Positions 31,264 through 39,941 of a DNA stretch of 39,948 nt are shown in pieces. The notes below the pieces were generated by a model. The model was not told where the DNA came from. It ran no database searches and saw nothing but the letters and a program-made list of their open reading frames with translations. Within the stretch, counting starts at the first letter, position 1; each line of letters opens with the position of its first letter. The DNA lies in assembly GCA_964654945.1 (NCBI GenBank), contig CAZZLN010000010.1:1-39948 (forward strand), in the 5' to 3' direction. Position numbers and translations under genes: made by a program. The DNA comes from HGM11788 sp964654945. GTDB taxonomy: Bacteria > Bacillota > Clostridia > Lachnospirales > CAG-274.

Positions 31264-32034
31264 TTGGGCAAAATAATAGCAATAGCCAATCAAAAGGGCG
31301 GTGTTGGCAAAACTACAACTGCCATTAATTTATCGGCATATTTAGCAGAAAAAGGTAAAAAAGTTCTTGTTATCGACTCAGACCCCCAGGGAAACACAAC
31401 AACGGGACTGGGAATAGATAAAAATAATATTAATTCAACTTTTTATGATGTTCTTGAAAATCAGTCTGAATTAAATGACAGTATTCTTCCAACAGTTATG
31501 GATAATCTTTATATTGTACCAACTGATATTCAACTTTCAGGTGCTGAAATCGAGCTTATTAATTATGATAAACGTGAATTTATATTAAAAGAAATTGCGG
31601 AAAAAAATAATTTAAAAAATATTTATGATTATATACTTATTGATTGTCCGCCATCATTAAATATACTTACCTTAAATGCTCTTACAGCAGCAGATTCGGT
31701 GCTTATACCGTTACAATGCGAATTTCTTGCACTTGAGGGTTTAAGCCAATTTCTTCATACCTATAAGCTTGTGAAAGACAGATTAAATAAGAATATTGAA
31801 ATAGAAGGTATAGTATTTACAATGTATGATGCCAGAACTAATTTATCTATGCAGGTTGTAGAGGAAGTTACAAATTATTTAGGTGCTGATTTATTCAAAT
31901 CTATTATACCAAGAAGTGTAAGACTTAGCGAAGCTCCAAGTCATGGTATACCAATTAATTTGTATGACAGAAAAAATAAAGGTGCAGAGGCTTATGAGTT
32001 GCTGGCTGAAGGTATAATAGCAAAGGAGGTATAA
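31264..32034 (+). CDS. parA: Chromosome partitioning ATPase ParA (Soj)
   Basis: ParA/Soj is a Walker-type ATPase that dimerises on DNA and moves ParB-parS complexes; in Bacillus it also controls DnaA. The deviant Walker A is KGGVGKTT (residues 11-18), followed by DSDPQGNTTTGLG and IDCPPSLNILTLNAL. The length of 256 aa is typical. The start is TTG at 31264, with GGAGGTG 7 nt upstream and the conserved GKIIAIANQKGG beginning at once. parB follows after 3 nt. Confidence 0.96.
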   Translation: MGKIIAIANQKGGVGKTTTAINLSAYLAEKGKKVLVIDSDPQGNTTTGLGIDKNNINSTFYDVLENQSELNDSILPTVMDNLYIVPTDIQLSGAEIELINYDKREFILKEIAEKNNLKNIYDYILIDCPPSLNILTLNALTAADSVLIPLQCEFLALEGLSQFLHTYKLVKDRLNKNIEIEGIVFTMYDARTNLSMQVVEEVTNYLGADLFKSIIPRSVRLSEAPSHGIPINLYDRKNKGAEAYELLAEGIIAKEV

Positions 32035-32037
32035 AAA

Positions 32038-32907
32038 ATGGTACAAAAAAAAGGACTTGGCAGAGGACTTGACAGTCTTTTAAGTTCAGACGCTCTTACT
32101 GAAGATAATAGTAATAAGGTTTTGGATATAGATATTAATAAAATAACTCCAAATAAGAATCAGCCAAGAACTAATTTTAATGATGCAGCATTAAATGAGC
32201 TTGCTGACAGTATAAAAGAAGTTGGGATTTTACAGCCTATTTCTGTTAAAAAAATTGATGATTATTATGAAATAATAGCCGGTGAAAGAAGATGGAGAGC
32301 TGCAAGAATAGCAGGACTTAAAACAATACCTGCTATTGTAAAGGATTTAGATGGATTGTTAGCTCTTGAAGCTGCTCTTATAGAAAATATTCAAAGAGAG
32401 GACTTAAATCCTATTGAAGAAGCTTTAACATACAGTAAATTTTCTCAGGAATTTAATTTAAGTCAGGAACAAATTGCTAAAAAAGTAGGAAAGAGCAGAC
32501 CTGCTGTAGCAAATGCTATGAGGCTTCTTAATCTTGATAAAAGAGTGCAAAACTTCGTTAAGGATGGAAAACTTTCTAATGGTCATGCAAGGGCATTATT
32601 ATCTATAACTAATAATGAGCTTCAATTTGAACTTGCCGAAAAAATTATTGATGATGAATTATCAGTAAGACAAACAGAAGAACTTGTTAAAATATCTTTA
32701 GAACCAAAAATTGAGCCTGAAAAACCTGTTATTAATCATAATCCTGAGGCAGCGAGAGCATATCTTGCTTTAGCTAAGGATTTAAAATCAATATTTGGCA
32801 CAAAAGTTAATATTAAAAATGGAAAAAATAAAGGTAAAATTGAAATAGAATATTATTCACAAGATGAGCTTGACAGACTTATTGGTATGTTTAAGCAAAT
32901 ACAATAA
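32038..32907 (+). CDS. parB: Chromosome partitioning protein ParB (Spo0J)
   Basis: ParB binds parS and spreads as a CTP-dependent clamp, organising the origin and recruiting SMC. The N-terminus has GLGRGLDSLLS, the segment that stimulates ParA. The CTP-binding motif GERRWRAAR is at residues 82-90, with ENIQREDLNPIEEA just after. The central HTH contains SQEQIAKKVGKSRPAVANAMRL-type residues. The length of 289 aa is normal. AAGGAGG precedes its ATG. A second parS follows immediately after its stop codon. Confidence 0.97.
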   Translation: MVQKKGLGRGLDSLLSSDALTEDNSNKVLDIDINKITPNKNQPRTNFNDAALNELADSIKEVGILQPISVKKIDDYYEIIAGERRWRAARIAGLKTIPAIVKDLDGLLALEAALIENIQREDLNPIEEALTYSKFSQEFNLSQEQIAKKVGKSRPAVANAMRLLNLDKRVQNFVKDGKLSNGHARALLSITNNELQFELAEKIIDDELSVRQTEELVKISLEPKIEPEKPVINHNPEAARAYLALAKDLKSIFGTKVNIKNGKNKGKIEIEYYSQDELDRLIGMFKQIQ

Positions 32908-32923
32908 TGTTTCACGTGAAACA
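32908..32923. promoter_or_regulatory. parS site 2 (directly after parB)
   Basis: A second exact 16-bp TGTTTCACGTGAAACA, starting at the base after the parB stop. It is the core of a 26-bp perfect palindrome (32903-32928) followed by TATTTT, so the RNA could also act as a weak terminator. Confidence 0.97.
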
Positions 32924-32946
32924 TTATTATTTTAAGGAGGTAATTT

Positions 32947-33756
32947 ATGAAATATGATATTATATTTGCGGATTTAGATGGTACTTTACTTCGTAATGAT
33001 AAGTCAATACCGGAAAATAATATTAAAGCAATTAAAAATGCTATATCTGAGGGCGTAGAATTAGTAGTATGCTCAGGCAGGTCCCATATGAGCCTTAAAA
33101 ATATTAACAGACGTCTTAATATTGATGATGAGGAGGGTTATGGAATAGCCTTTAACGGAGGCACTGTTTTTACAAGAAATCCTTTTAAAGTAATATTTGA
33201 AAAGAAAATTAGTGCAAAAATATCCTTAGATATTATACGTTTTTGTAAAAATTATAGTGCAGAAACAATGATGTATTCTGAAAATTTTTTATGTATAGAA
33301 AAAATGACTCCTGATGCAATCAGTTATTCCAAAAATTCTATACTTGTGCCTAAAAAAGTTAAAAATTTAGCTAAAAACTGTAATAAACCTATAAATAAAA
33401 TTATATTAATAGGTGATAATAATATATTAAGTCAGGCTAAATCAGATTTTTATAATAACGAATTTTCTAAATATGTTGATTGTTTCTTTTCATCTGATAA
33501 TCTTTTAGAATTTAATCCTAAGGGTATTAGCAAGGGTTCAGCAGTAAAATATATTATGAATTTAGAAAAATTTAAGAATAAAAAATCATTGGCAATAGGC
33601 GACAGCTATAATGATATACCTATGTTTAAGGTCTGTGATTTTTCTGTTGCCTGCAAAAACAGTGATGAAGAAGTTAAAAAAGAGGCTATGGCTGTAACTG
33701 AATGTGATAATAATTTAGGTTTATTGTCAGAAGTTATTGAAAAATATGTGTTGTAG
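32947..33756 (+). CDS. HAD-superfamily phosphatase, Cof type
   Basis: Cof-type HAD hydrolases remove phosphate from small sugar or cofactor phosphates. Motif I is FADLDGTLL (about residues 5-13), motif II VVCSGRS, a conserved Lys lies in GISKGSAVKYI, and motif IV is AIGDSYNDIPMF. A C2-type cap lies between motifs II and III. The length of 269 aa is normal. AAGGAGG precedes the ATG. It follows parB closely and may be cotranscribed. The substrate is unknown. Confidence 0.92.
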   Translation: MKYDIIFADLDGTLLRNDKSIPENNIKAIKNAISEGVELVVCSGRSHMSLKNINRRLNIDDEEGYGIAFNGGTVFTRNPFKVIFEKKISAKISLDIIRFCKNYSAETMMYSENFLCIEKMTPDAISYSKNSILVPKKVKNLAKNCNKPINKIILIGDNNILSQAKSDFYNNEFSKYVDCFFSSDNLLEFNPKGISKGSAVKYIMNLEKFKNKKSLAIGDSYNDIPMFKVCDFSVACKNSDEEVKKEAMAVTECDNNLGLLSEVIEKYVL

Positions 33757-33800
33757 TGATATTATAATCATATGATAATAAATTATCGGAGGAATTTAAA

Positions 33801-35084
33801 ATGATAGATATAAAATTTTTAAGAGAAAACCCTGAAATTGTAAAACAAAATATCAAAAACAAATTTCAGGACCATAAATTAGTTCTTGTAGATGAAGTAA
33901 TTGAATATGATGCAAAGGCAAGGGCAGCTCAGCAGGAAGCTGATAATTTAAGAGCAGACAGAAAAAAGCTGTCAAAACAAATTGGTGCTTTAATGGGGCA
34001 GGGCAGGAAAGCTGAAGCCGAAGAAATTAAATCTAAGGTTAATGCTGAAGCTGAAAAACTTGCAGAATTAGAAGCAAAAGAAGCACAATATCAGGAAGAA
34101 GTTAAAAAGAGAATGATGGTTATTCCTAATATTATTGATTCATCGGTTCCTATTGGCAAAGACGACAGTGAAAATGTTGAAGTTCAGCGATATGGTGAGC
34201 CTGTGGTTCCTGATTTTGAAATTCCTTATCATACAGAAATTATGGAATCTTTAAATGGCATTGACCTTGACAGCGCAAGAAAGGTGGCCGGCAACGGTTT
34301 TTATTATTTAATAGGTGATATTGCCAGATTACATTCAGCTGTTACTGCATATGCAAGAGATTTTATGATTAACAGAGGTTTTACTTATTGTATTCCGCCA
34401 TATATGATTAGAAGTGATGTTGTCACAGGTGTAATGAGCTTTGCTGAAATGGAATCTATGATGTATAAAATTGAGGGTGAGGACTTATATTTAATAGGCA
34501 CATCTGAACATTCAATGATTGGTAAATTTATAGATACTATTTTAAAAGATGAGGATTTGCCTCAAACTCTTACTTCTTTTTCACCTTGTTTCAGAAAAGA
34601 AAAGGGTGCCCATGGTATAGAAGAAAGAGGCGTATACAGAATTCATCAGTTTGAAAAGCAGGAAATGATTGTAGTTTGTCAGCCTGAGGACAGTCCAATG
34701 TGGTTTGACAAATTATGGCAGAACACAGTTGATTTTTTCAGAAGCCTTGATATTCCTGTCAGAACACTTGAATGTTGTTCAGGTGATTTAGCGGATTTAA
34801 AGGTTAAGTCTGTAGACGTTGAAGCTTGGTCACCACGTCAGAAAAAGTATTTTGAAGTGGGAAGCTGTTCAAATCTTGGTGATGCACAGGCAAGAAGGCT
34901 TAAAATAAGAGTTCATGGAGAAAAGGGCAAATATTTTGCTCATACTCTTAACAACACCTGTGTTGCACCTCCAAGAATGTTAATTGCATTTCTTGAAAAT
35001 AATCTTAATGAAGATGGCTCTGTTAATATTCCTAAGGCACTTCAGCCATATATGGGCGGTACTGTTAAAATTGAAAAAAGGTGA
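33801..35084 (+). CDS. serS: Seryl-tRNA synthetase
   Basis: SerRS charges tRNA-Ser (and tRNA-Sec where present). An N-terminal antiparallel coiled coil (about residues 30-105) grips the tRNA long arm. The class II core follows, with the serine-binding GTSEHSM and motif 2 FRKEKGAHGIEERGVYRIHQF. Motif 3 reads HTLNNTCVAPPRMLIAFLEN rather than the common bacterial TLNGSGLAVGRT form. The final Arg is kept, so activity is expected. At 427 aa it is full length. CGGAGG precedes the ATG. No T-box fits in the 44-nt gap upstream. Confidence 0.95.
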   Translation: MIDIKFLRENPEIVKQNIKNKFQDHKLVLVDEVIEYDAKARAAQQEADNLRADRKKLSKQIGALMGQGRKAEAEEIKSKVNAEAEKLAELEAKEAQYQEEVKKRMMVIPNIIDSSVPIGKDDSENVEVQRYGEPVVPDFEIPYHTEIMESLNGIDLDSARKVAGNGFYYLIGDIARLHSAVTAYARDFMINRGFTYCIPPYMIRSDVVTGVMSFAEMESMMYKIEGEDLYLIGTSEHSMIGKFIDTILKDEDLPQTLTSFSPCFRKEKGAHGIEERGVYRIHQFEKQEMIVVCQPEDSPMWFDKLWQNTVDFFRSLDIPVRTLECCSGDLADLKVKSVDVEAWSPRQKKYFEVGSCSNLGDAQARRLKIRVHGEKGKYFAHTLNNTCVAPPRMLIAFLENNLNEDGSVNIPKALQPYMGGTVKIEKR

Positions 35085-35091
35085 AATAATT

Positions 35092-35310
35092 ATGACAAAA
35101 ATGGAGCAGTTAATTAAAAGAATAAATGAGCTTGCTCATAAAAATAAAACTGAGGGACTTACCAATGCTGAAATAGCTGAAAGAGATGAACTTAGAAAGG
35201 AATATATAGCCGAATTTAAAAGAGGAATGAAGCATAATATTCTGGATAATCTTTATATAATGGATAAAGATGGTAATAAGGTTAAGGTTGAGCCTAAAAA
35301 GCAGGTGTAA
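35092..35310 (+). CDS. DUF896 family small protein
   Basis: A 72-aa protein with two charged helices: EQLIKRINELAHKNKTEGL and TNAEIAERDELRKEYIAEFK, followed by RGMKHNILDNLYIMD. These are the hallmarks of DUF896 (YnzC/YneQ-like) proteins of Firmicutes, whose function is poorly known. It starts 8 nt after serS with an AAAGGTG ribosome binding site and nearly abuts the next gene, so it belongs to the serS unit. Confidence 0.9.
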   Translation: MTKMEQLIKRINELAHKNKTEGLTNAEIAERDELRKEYIAEFKRGMKHNILDNLYIMDKDGNKVKVEPKKQV

Positions 35311-35311
35311 T

Positions 35312-36448
35312 ATGAACTTAGATAAAGAAAATATAAAAAAAATATTGTTTATTATTTCCTTTGCTTTGGTATTTGCAGTATGTATTTTTAATTTGAATAC
35401 GGTATTATACTACATCAATATAGTTTTTAAAATTATTGCTCCATTTTTAGCAGGGGGTGCAATAGCTTTTGTAGTAAATATTCCAATGAAAATAATAGAA
35501 GAAAAGCTTTTTAATAATAAATATACATTAAAAATTAAAATATTAAACAAGCTTTCAAGACCTTTAAGTCTTTTACTTTCATTGATATTTATATTTGGAC
35601 TTGTTTCAATTGTTGTGGGTATAGTTTTGCCTGAATTATATTCAACAATATTGGTTATAAGCAGAAGTATATCGGATTTTATTCCAAAGCTTTATGATTT
35701 TGCAAAAAATAATATTAATAATGAAATGATAGAAAAATATATTTATCAGCTTCAGAAAATAAACTGGCTAAGTATGCTTACGGATTTTTTCAATGTATTT
35801 ACATCAGGTGCTGGTTCAGTAATATCAACAACCATAAATGTTGTAGGCTCTATAATGAGCACTGCATTTAATATATTTATAGCATTTGTATTTTGTATTT
35901 ATCTTCTTGCACAGAAAGAAAATCTTGCTAATCAGACCGAACTTGTTATGAAAGCATACTTAAATGAAAAGCATTATAATTATGCTATATTTGTTTCAGC
36001 TTTAATAAACAAAACATTTTCAAGCTATATAACAGGTCAGTGCTTAGATGCTTTTATACTTGGAGTAATGTTTTTTGTTGTGCTGCTTATAGCAGGTATG
36101 CCGTATCCTATGTTAATTGGTGTTCTTATTGGATTTACGGCTCTTATACCAATGGTAGGCACATTTATAGGCTGTGTAATTTCAGTTTTTCTTATTTTTA
36201 TAATAAGTCCTGCACAAAGTGTAATATTTTTAATCATTTTTATTATTCTTCAGCAGATAGAAGAAAATCTTATTTATCCAAAGGTAGTTGGCAATTCAGT
36301 AGGACTTCCGTCAATATGGGTGATAGTCGCAGTGTCTGTAGGGGGAAGCCTGTGGGGAGTATTGGGAATGATAATTTGCATACCGCTTTTTTCTGTTGTT
36401 TATACATTGTTTAAAATACATACAAGAAAAAAGCTTGAATTAAAATAG
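35312..36448 (+). CDS. AI-2E family transporter (PerM/YtvI-like membrane protein)
   Basis: A polytopic membrane protein of 378 aa with about seven to eight helices. The family pattern is seen: two N-terminal helices with APFLAGGAIAFVVNIPM, a soluble middle part (about residues 100-160), and the C-terminal GLIGFTALIPMVGTFIG-like segment, QQIEENLIYPKVVGNSVGLP and GVLGMIICIPL. Members export autoinducer-2 or act as Na+/H+ antiporters; which applies here is unknown. The start at 35312 follows GCAGGTG and lies one base after the DUF896 stop. An in-frame start at 35270 inside the upstream gene is less likely. Confidence 0.9.
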   Translation: MNLDKENIKKILFIISFALVFAVCIFNLNTVLYYINIVFKIIAPFLAGGAIAFVVNIPMKIIEEKLFNNKYTLKIKILNKLSRPLSLLLSLIFIFGLVSIVVGIVLPELYSTILVISRSISDFIPKLYDFAKNNINNEMIEKYIYQLQKINWLSMLTDFFNVFTSGAGSVISTTINVVGSIMSTAFNIFIAFVFCIYLLAQKENLANQTELVMKAYLNEKHYNYAIFVSALINKTFSSYITGQCLDAFILGVMFFVVLLIAGMPYPMLIGVLIGFTALIPMVGTFIGCVISVFLIFIISPAQSVIFLIIFIILQQIEENLIYPKVVGNSVGLPSIWVIVAVSVGGSLWGVLGMIICIPLFSVVYTLFKIHTRKKLELK

Positions 36449-36485
36449 TGTCATAATACAATATCTAGTGGTATGTTACAAATTA

Positions 36486-36502
36486 TACTACTATATGTAG
36501 TA
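36486..36502. repeat. Small palindrome TACTAC-TATAT-GTAGTA
   Basis: A 6-bp inverted repeat with a 5-nt spacer lies 38 nt after the AI-2E gene. There is no T run, so it is not a standard terminator. It could be a protein-binding site for the downstream promoter. Confidence 0.4.
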
Positions 36503-36538
36503 AATATGTCGATATTATTTGAGTAATAAATATTGTTT

Positions 36539-36584
36539 TTTAACCCCTTTTTACGATATAATTTATATTGTTAAAGGGGTTAAA
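36539..36584. promoter_or_regulatory. Operator-like inverted repeat around a -10 element
   Basis: TTTAACCCCTTT (36539-36550) and AAAGGGGTTAAA (36573-36584) form a perfect 12-bp inverted repeat. The 22 nt between them hold TATAAT (36557-36562). The right arm contains the AAGGGG Shine-Dalgarno of the next gene. A repressor binding both arms, or an RNA hairpin hiding the ribosome binding site, are both possible. Confidence 0.6.
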
Positions 36585-36589
36585 TTATT

Positions 36590-36835
36590 ATGACATACAT
36601 TAAAAAAAACATTATTAATACTGATAAATATATACTTGTTTTATATATGTGTGATAATATGGGCATATATAGCTTTAAGTCTGTGCTTTACAGCTGCGAC
36701 AGTATTGTGGATAAGGCTGAAACAACGGGCATAACCGATGACAGGCAAAAGGCAGCCTATATTTATAATTTGCTTGTCAGCAAAAAAGTTTTTCCCTGCC
36801 ATTTATTTTATGTAATTGATGAAGCAATAGTATAA
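36590..36835 (+). CDS. Small hypothetical protein (possibly DUF6514-like)
   Basis: An 81-aa protein with the pattern YSFKSVLYSCDSIVDKAETTG, then a helical part and a C-terminal FPCHLFYVIDEAI. The strand-then-helix layout with a late HL-x-V-x-(D/E) motif resembles small clostridial DUF6514 proteins as I remember them; this is a weak assignment. Its Shine-Dalgarno AAGGGG lies within the right arm of the inverted repeat. It is 39 nt before the oxidoreductase genes and might be cotranscribed with them. Confidence 0.6.
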   Translation: MTYIKKNIINTDKYILVLYMCDNMGIYSFKSVLYSCDSIVDKAETTGITDDRQKAAYIYNLLVSKKVFPCHLFYVIDEAIV

Positions 36836-36874
36836 AATTTCCTGAACTGATAAAAATAATTCTGAGGTGATATT

Positions 36875-37822
36875 ATGTATAAAATCAGAATTGAGAGTAT
36901 AGGAGGTTTGGGAGCAAATTTAATAGGTAAGCTTTTGGGACAAATAGGCTTTGAATATCTAAACAAATATTCAAGGTCTTTTTCCGGTTATGGCTCAGAA
37001 AAAAAGGGCTCACCTGTTAAAAGCCATATATATTTTTCAGACAGTAAAATAAGAACAAACACACCTGTGAAAGACCCTGATATGGCTGTTTATTTCACTG
37101 ATAATATTGATTTAACAGGCTATAGAATAAAAGAAAATACAGATGTAATTGTAAATTATAATGGAAATTTTTGTGATTTAAAGGTTCCAAACTGCAGATT
37201 ATGGCTTATTGATGCAGTTAAATATGCAAGGGAATGTCATTCCAGAGTTAATATGGTAATACTTGGTGCAATTGCAAGGGTAAGCGGTTTTATATCCCTT
37301 GATAACTGTATAAGTGTTGTTAAAAATAATTTAGTAACAAATGGTAATATTGAAGCCTTAAAATGCGGCTATAATAATGTTAATATGTTTGAAATTAAAG
37401 ACAGTAAATATAACTGCAATAATTATGACGATATTGAAAGATACACTGAAATCGGCGGTATAAATTTAAGCAACGGCTCTGCAATTACAAATGATTTGCA
37501 AGGCTGCAGAGAGGGCTTAGTCCCTGACTATATAAGAGAAAGATGCATAGACTGCGGTCTTTGTGAAAGCACCTGTCCCGATATGGTTTTTCAGTTTAAA
37601 GACGGAGTTAATTTAGGAATGGATTTATATCATTGTAAGGGTTGTTTAAGATGCTGTGAAATTTGCCCTGTAAATGCTCTTGTGCCTGTGGAAAAGGGAG
37701 GTAAAAACATAGGCAATATTCATTTGATAAATAAAAAATTCAGCTTTGATAATACCGGTTATTCAAGCTTTGTGGAAGGGGAGGCATATAGTGCAGATGG
37801 CACAACAGATAAGAGTATATAA
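36875..37822 (+). CDS. 2-oxoacid:ferredoxin oxidoreductase, fused gamma-delta subunit
   Basis: The N-terminal about 180 residues are the gamma domain of pyruvate/2-oxoacid:ferredoxin oxidoreductases, with IGGLGANLIGKLLG near residue 10 and GYGSEKKGSPVKSHI near 39-51. The C-terminal part is a two-cluster ferredoxin: C224, C227, C230, C234 and C254, C257, C260, C264. It would carry electrons from the thiamine site of the partner to external ferredoxin. AGGTG precedes the ATG. The alpha-beta gene starts about 30 nt before its stop. The gamma-delta fusion is seen in other anaerobes. Confidence 0.9.
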   Translation: MYKIRIESIGGLGANLIGKLLGQIGFEYLNKYSRSFSGYGSEKKGSPVKSHIYFSDSKIRTNTPVKDPDMAVYFTDNIDLTGYRIKENTDVIVNYNGNFCDLKVPNCRLWLIDAVKYARECHSRVNMVILGAIARVSGFISLDNCISVVKNNLVTNGNIEALKCGYNNVNMFEIKDSKYNCNNYDDIERYTEIGGINLSNGSAITNDLQGCREGLVPDYIRERCIDCGLCESTCPDMVFQFKDGVNLGMDLYHCKGCLRCCEICPVNALVPVEKGGKNIGNIHLINKKFSFDNTGYSSFVEGEAYSADGTTDKSI

Positions 37823-39941
37823 ATCAGGAAATGAGGGAGCGGCAGAAGCTGCAAGACAGATAAATTATCATATTATGGGTTATTATCCTATTACACCATC
37901 AACACAGGTGGCAGAGGAAATAGACCTTTATAAATCCAAAAATAAGCTGGATACCCTTTTAATACCTGCAGAGGGAGAACATTCGGCAGCAGGAATATGC
38001 TATGGAGCATCGGCAGCAGGAGCCAGAGTTATAAATGCAACATCTGCAAACGGACTATTATATTCAATAGAACAGCTGCCTGTTCAGTCGGGAACAAGAC
38101 TTCCTATGGTTCTTAATGTTGCCTGCAGAACTGTATCGGGACCCCTTTGTATAAAAGGCGACCACAGTGACATTGTTTACACCCTTACATCAGGCTGGCT
38201 CATATTTTTTGCATCGACAAATCAGCAGGTTTATGACTTTAATATTATAGGTCTTAAGGTTGCAGAAGCAGTAAGACTTCCTGTAATTATTGCATATGAC
38301 GGTTTTTTCACAAGTCATCAAAAGACAGATATGTATATATTTAAAAATGACAGTGATGTTATTGATTATATAGGAAAAAAGCCTATTGATATTAATGTAA
38401 CTGATGTAAATAACCCTATAACCTTAGGCTCCTATATGAATGAGCCTGATATTATAAACAATAAATATCAGCTCCATAATGGAATGCTAGAGGCTAAAAA
38501 TGTTATAATTTCAGAATTTAAAAAATACGAAAAGCTTACAGAGAGAAAATACTCTCCCATAAACACCTATAATACGGAAGATGCAGACATTATTTTTACA
38601 GCACTTGGTTCAGCCTTTGAAACTGCCTGTGAGGCAACGGATATATTAAGAGAGCAGGGCATAAAAGCCGGCTGTGCATCACTTAATATTTTAAGACCAA
38701 TATTTGATTATGAAATTTACTGTGTTTTTAAAAATGCAAAAATAATTGTAATAGGTGACAGACAAGACAGCTACGGCTCAAAAGGGGGTGAGCTTACAAA
38801 GGAGCTTAAATCAATATTTTTTGATTATAATATTAAAGCTAAGGTTGTATCAAGAATTTTCGGACTTGGGGGAAAGGAATTTTTTGCAGAGGATTGTATA
38901 AATATAATTAAAGAAGCAACAGATACTGAAAACACATTTGATTATTATGGAGTTTACAAGGGAGAAAAACCTGAAATTAAACAATATTTTGAGCCTTTAG
39001 AGGATACCTCAAAATGGAATAAAACAAATTTAAAGGCACTTGCGGATTATCCTAAAAGAATTGTTGCAGGGCATGGTGCCTGTGCAGGCTGCGGTATACC
39101 TGTAAACTTAAATTTATTTTTAAAAGGAATAAAGGGAAATGTAGTTTTGCTTTTTCAGACAGGCTGCGGTATGGTTGTAACCACAGCATATCCTAAAACA
39201 GCATTCAGAGTAAATTATATCCATAATCTGTTTCAAAATGGTGGAGCAACATTAAGCGGTATAGTTGAAGCATATAAAGAAAGACAAAGACGAGGAGAAA
39301 TATCAGATGAAAAAATAACATTTATAATGGTAAGCGGTGACGGCGGTATGGATATAGGCTTAGGCTCTGCAATAGGTGCAGCTTTAAGAAATCATAATTT
39401 CATAATTTTTGAATATGATAACGGAGGCTATATGAATACAGGTTATCAGCTAAGCTATTCAACGCCAATGGGAGCAAAGTCAACTACAAGTCATAGGGGA
39501 AAAACATTTTTTAATAAAGACAGTACAGCCATATTTAAGGGTACGGGAATAAATTATATAGCTACAGTTTCAGAAAGCAATCCAATTGATATTATTAAAA
39601 AAGCACAAAAAGCACAATATTATGCCAATAATTATGGACTTGCTTATATTAAGGCAATATCATTTTGTCCTTTAAATTGGAGAAGTGAAGCTAAAAACGG
39701 AAGAAAAATATGTGATTTAGCCGTTAAAAGCTGTTATCACCCTCTTTATGAAATTGAAAAGGGCATTACAAAAATAAACTATAATCCCGAGGATAAAAAC
39801 GAAAAAATACCTGTTAGTGAATGGTTCAAATCAATGGGAAGAACCAATGATGTGATTAATAATAAAGAGATTATGGAAATGGTGCAAAATGAAGTAGACA
39901 AAAGATGGAAAAATCTTAAAATGGAAAATAATAGGGTATAG
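37791..39941 (+). CDS. 2-oxoacid:ferredoxin oxidoreductase, fused alpha-beta subunit
   Basis: The enzyme oxidatively decarboxylates a 2-oxoacid (probably pyruvate) to acyl-CoA, CO2 and reduced ferredoxin. The alpha part (about residues 1-390) has GYYPITPSTQVAEE, ATSANGLLYSIEQLP, SGPLCIKGDHSD and YDGFFTSHQ. The beta part (about 430-716) has the CxxCG-type HGACAGCG, TGCGM, the thiamine diphosphate motif GDGGMDIGLGSAIGAAL with a later N in YDNGGYMNTG, and SFCPLNW. Together with the gamma-delta gene this makes all four subunits. GTG at 37791 is 6 nt after GGGGAGG; ATG at 37797 is the alternative. Substrate specificity cannot be fixed from sequence. It ends 7 nt before the window edge. Confidence 0.9.
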   Translation: MQMAQQIRVYKSGNEGAAEAARQINYHIMGYYPITPSTQVAEEIDLYKSKNKLDTLLIPAEGEHSAAGICYGASAAGARVINATSANGLLYSIEQLPVQSGTRLPMVLNVACRTVSGPLCIKGDHSDIVYTLTSGWLIFFASTNQQVYDFNIIGLKVAEAVRLPVIIAYDGFFTSHQKTDMYIFKNDSDVIDYIGKKPIDINVTDVNNPITLGSYMNEPDIINNKYQLHNGMLEAKNVIISEFKKYEKLTERKYSPINTYNTEDADIIFTALGSAFETACEATDILREQGIKAGCASLNILRPIFDYEIYCVFKNAKIIVIGDRQDSYGSKGGELTKELKSIFFDYNIKAKVVSRIFGLGGKEFFAEDCINIIKEATDTENTFDYYGVYKGEKPEIKQYFEPLEDTSKWNKTNLKALADYPKRIVAGHGACAGCGIPVNLNLFLKGIKGNVVLLFQTGCGMVVTTAYPKTAFRVNYIHNLFQNGGATLSGIVEAYKERQRRGEISDEKITFIMVSGDGGMDIGLGSAIGAALRNHNFIIFEYDNGGYMNTGYQLSYSTPMGAKSTTSHRGKTFFNKDSTAIFKGTGINYIATVSESNPIDIIKKAQKAQYYANNYGLAYIKAISFCPLNWRSEAKNGRKICDLAVKSCYHPLYEIEKGITKINYNPEDKNEKIPVSEWFKSMGRTNDVINNKEIMEMVQNEVDKRWKNLKMENNRV

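Noticed and set aside
36040..36414. Cys/Tyr-rich + strand frame inside the AI-2E gene
   Set aside because: A shadow of a real membrane-protein gene in another frame, with no ribosome binding site.
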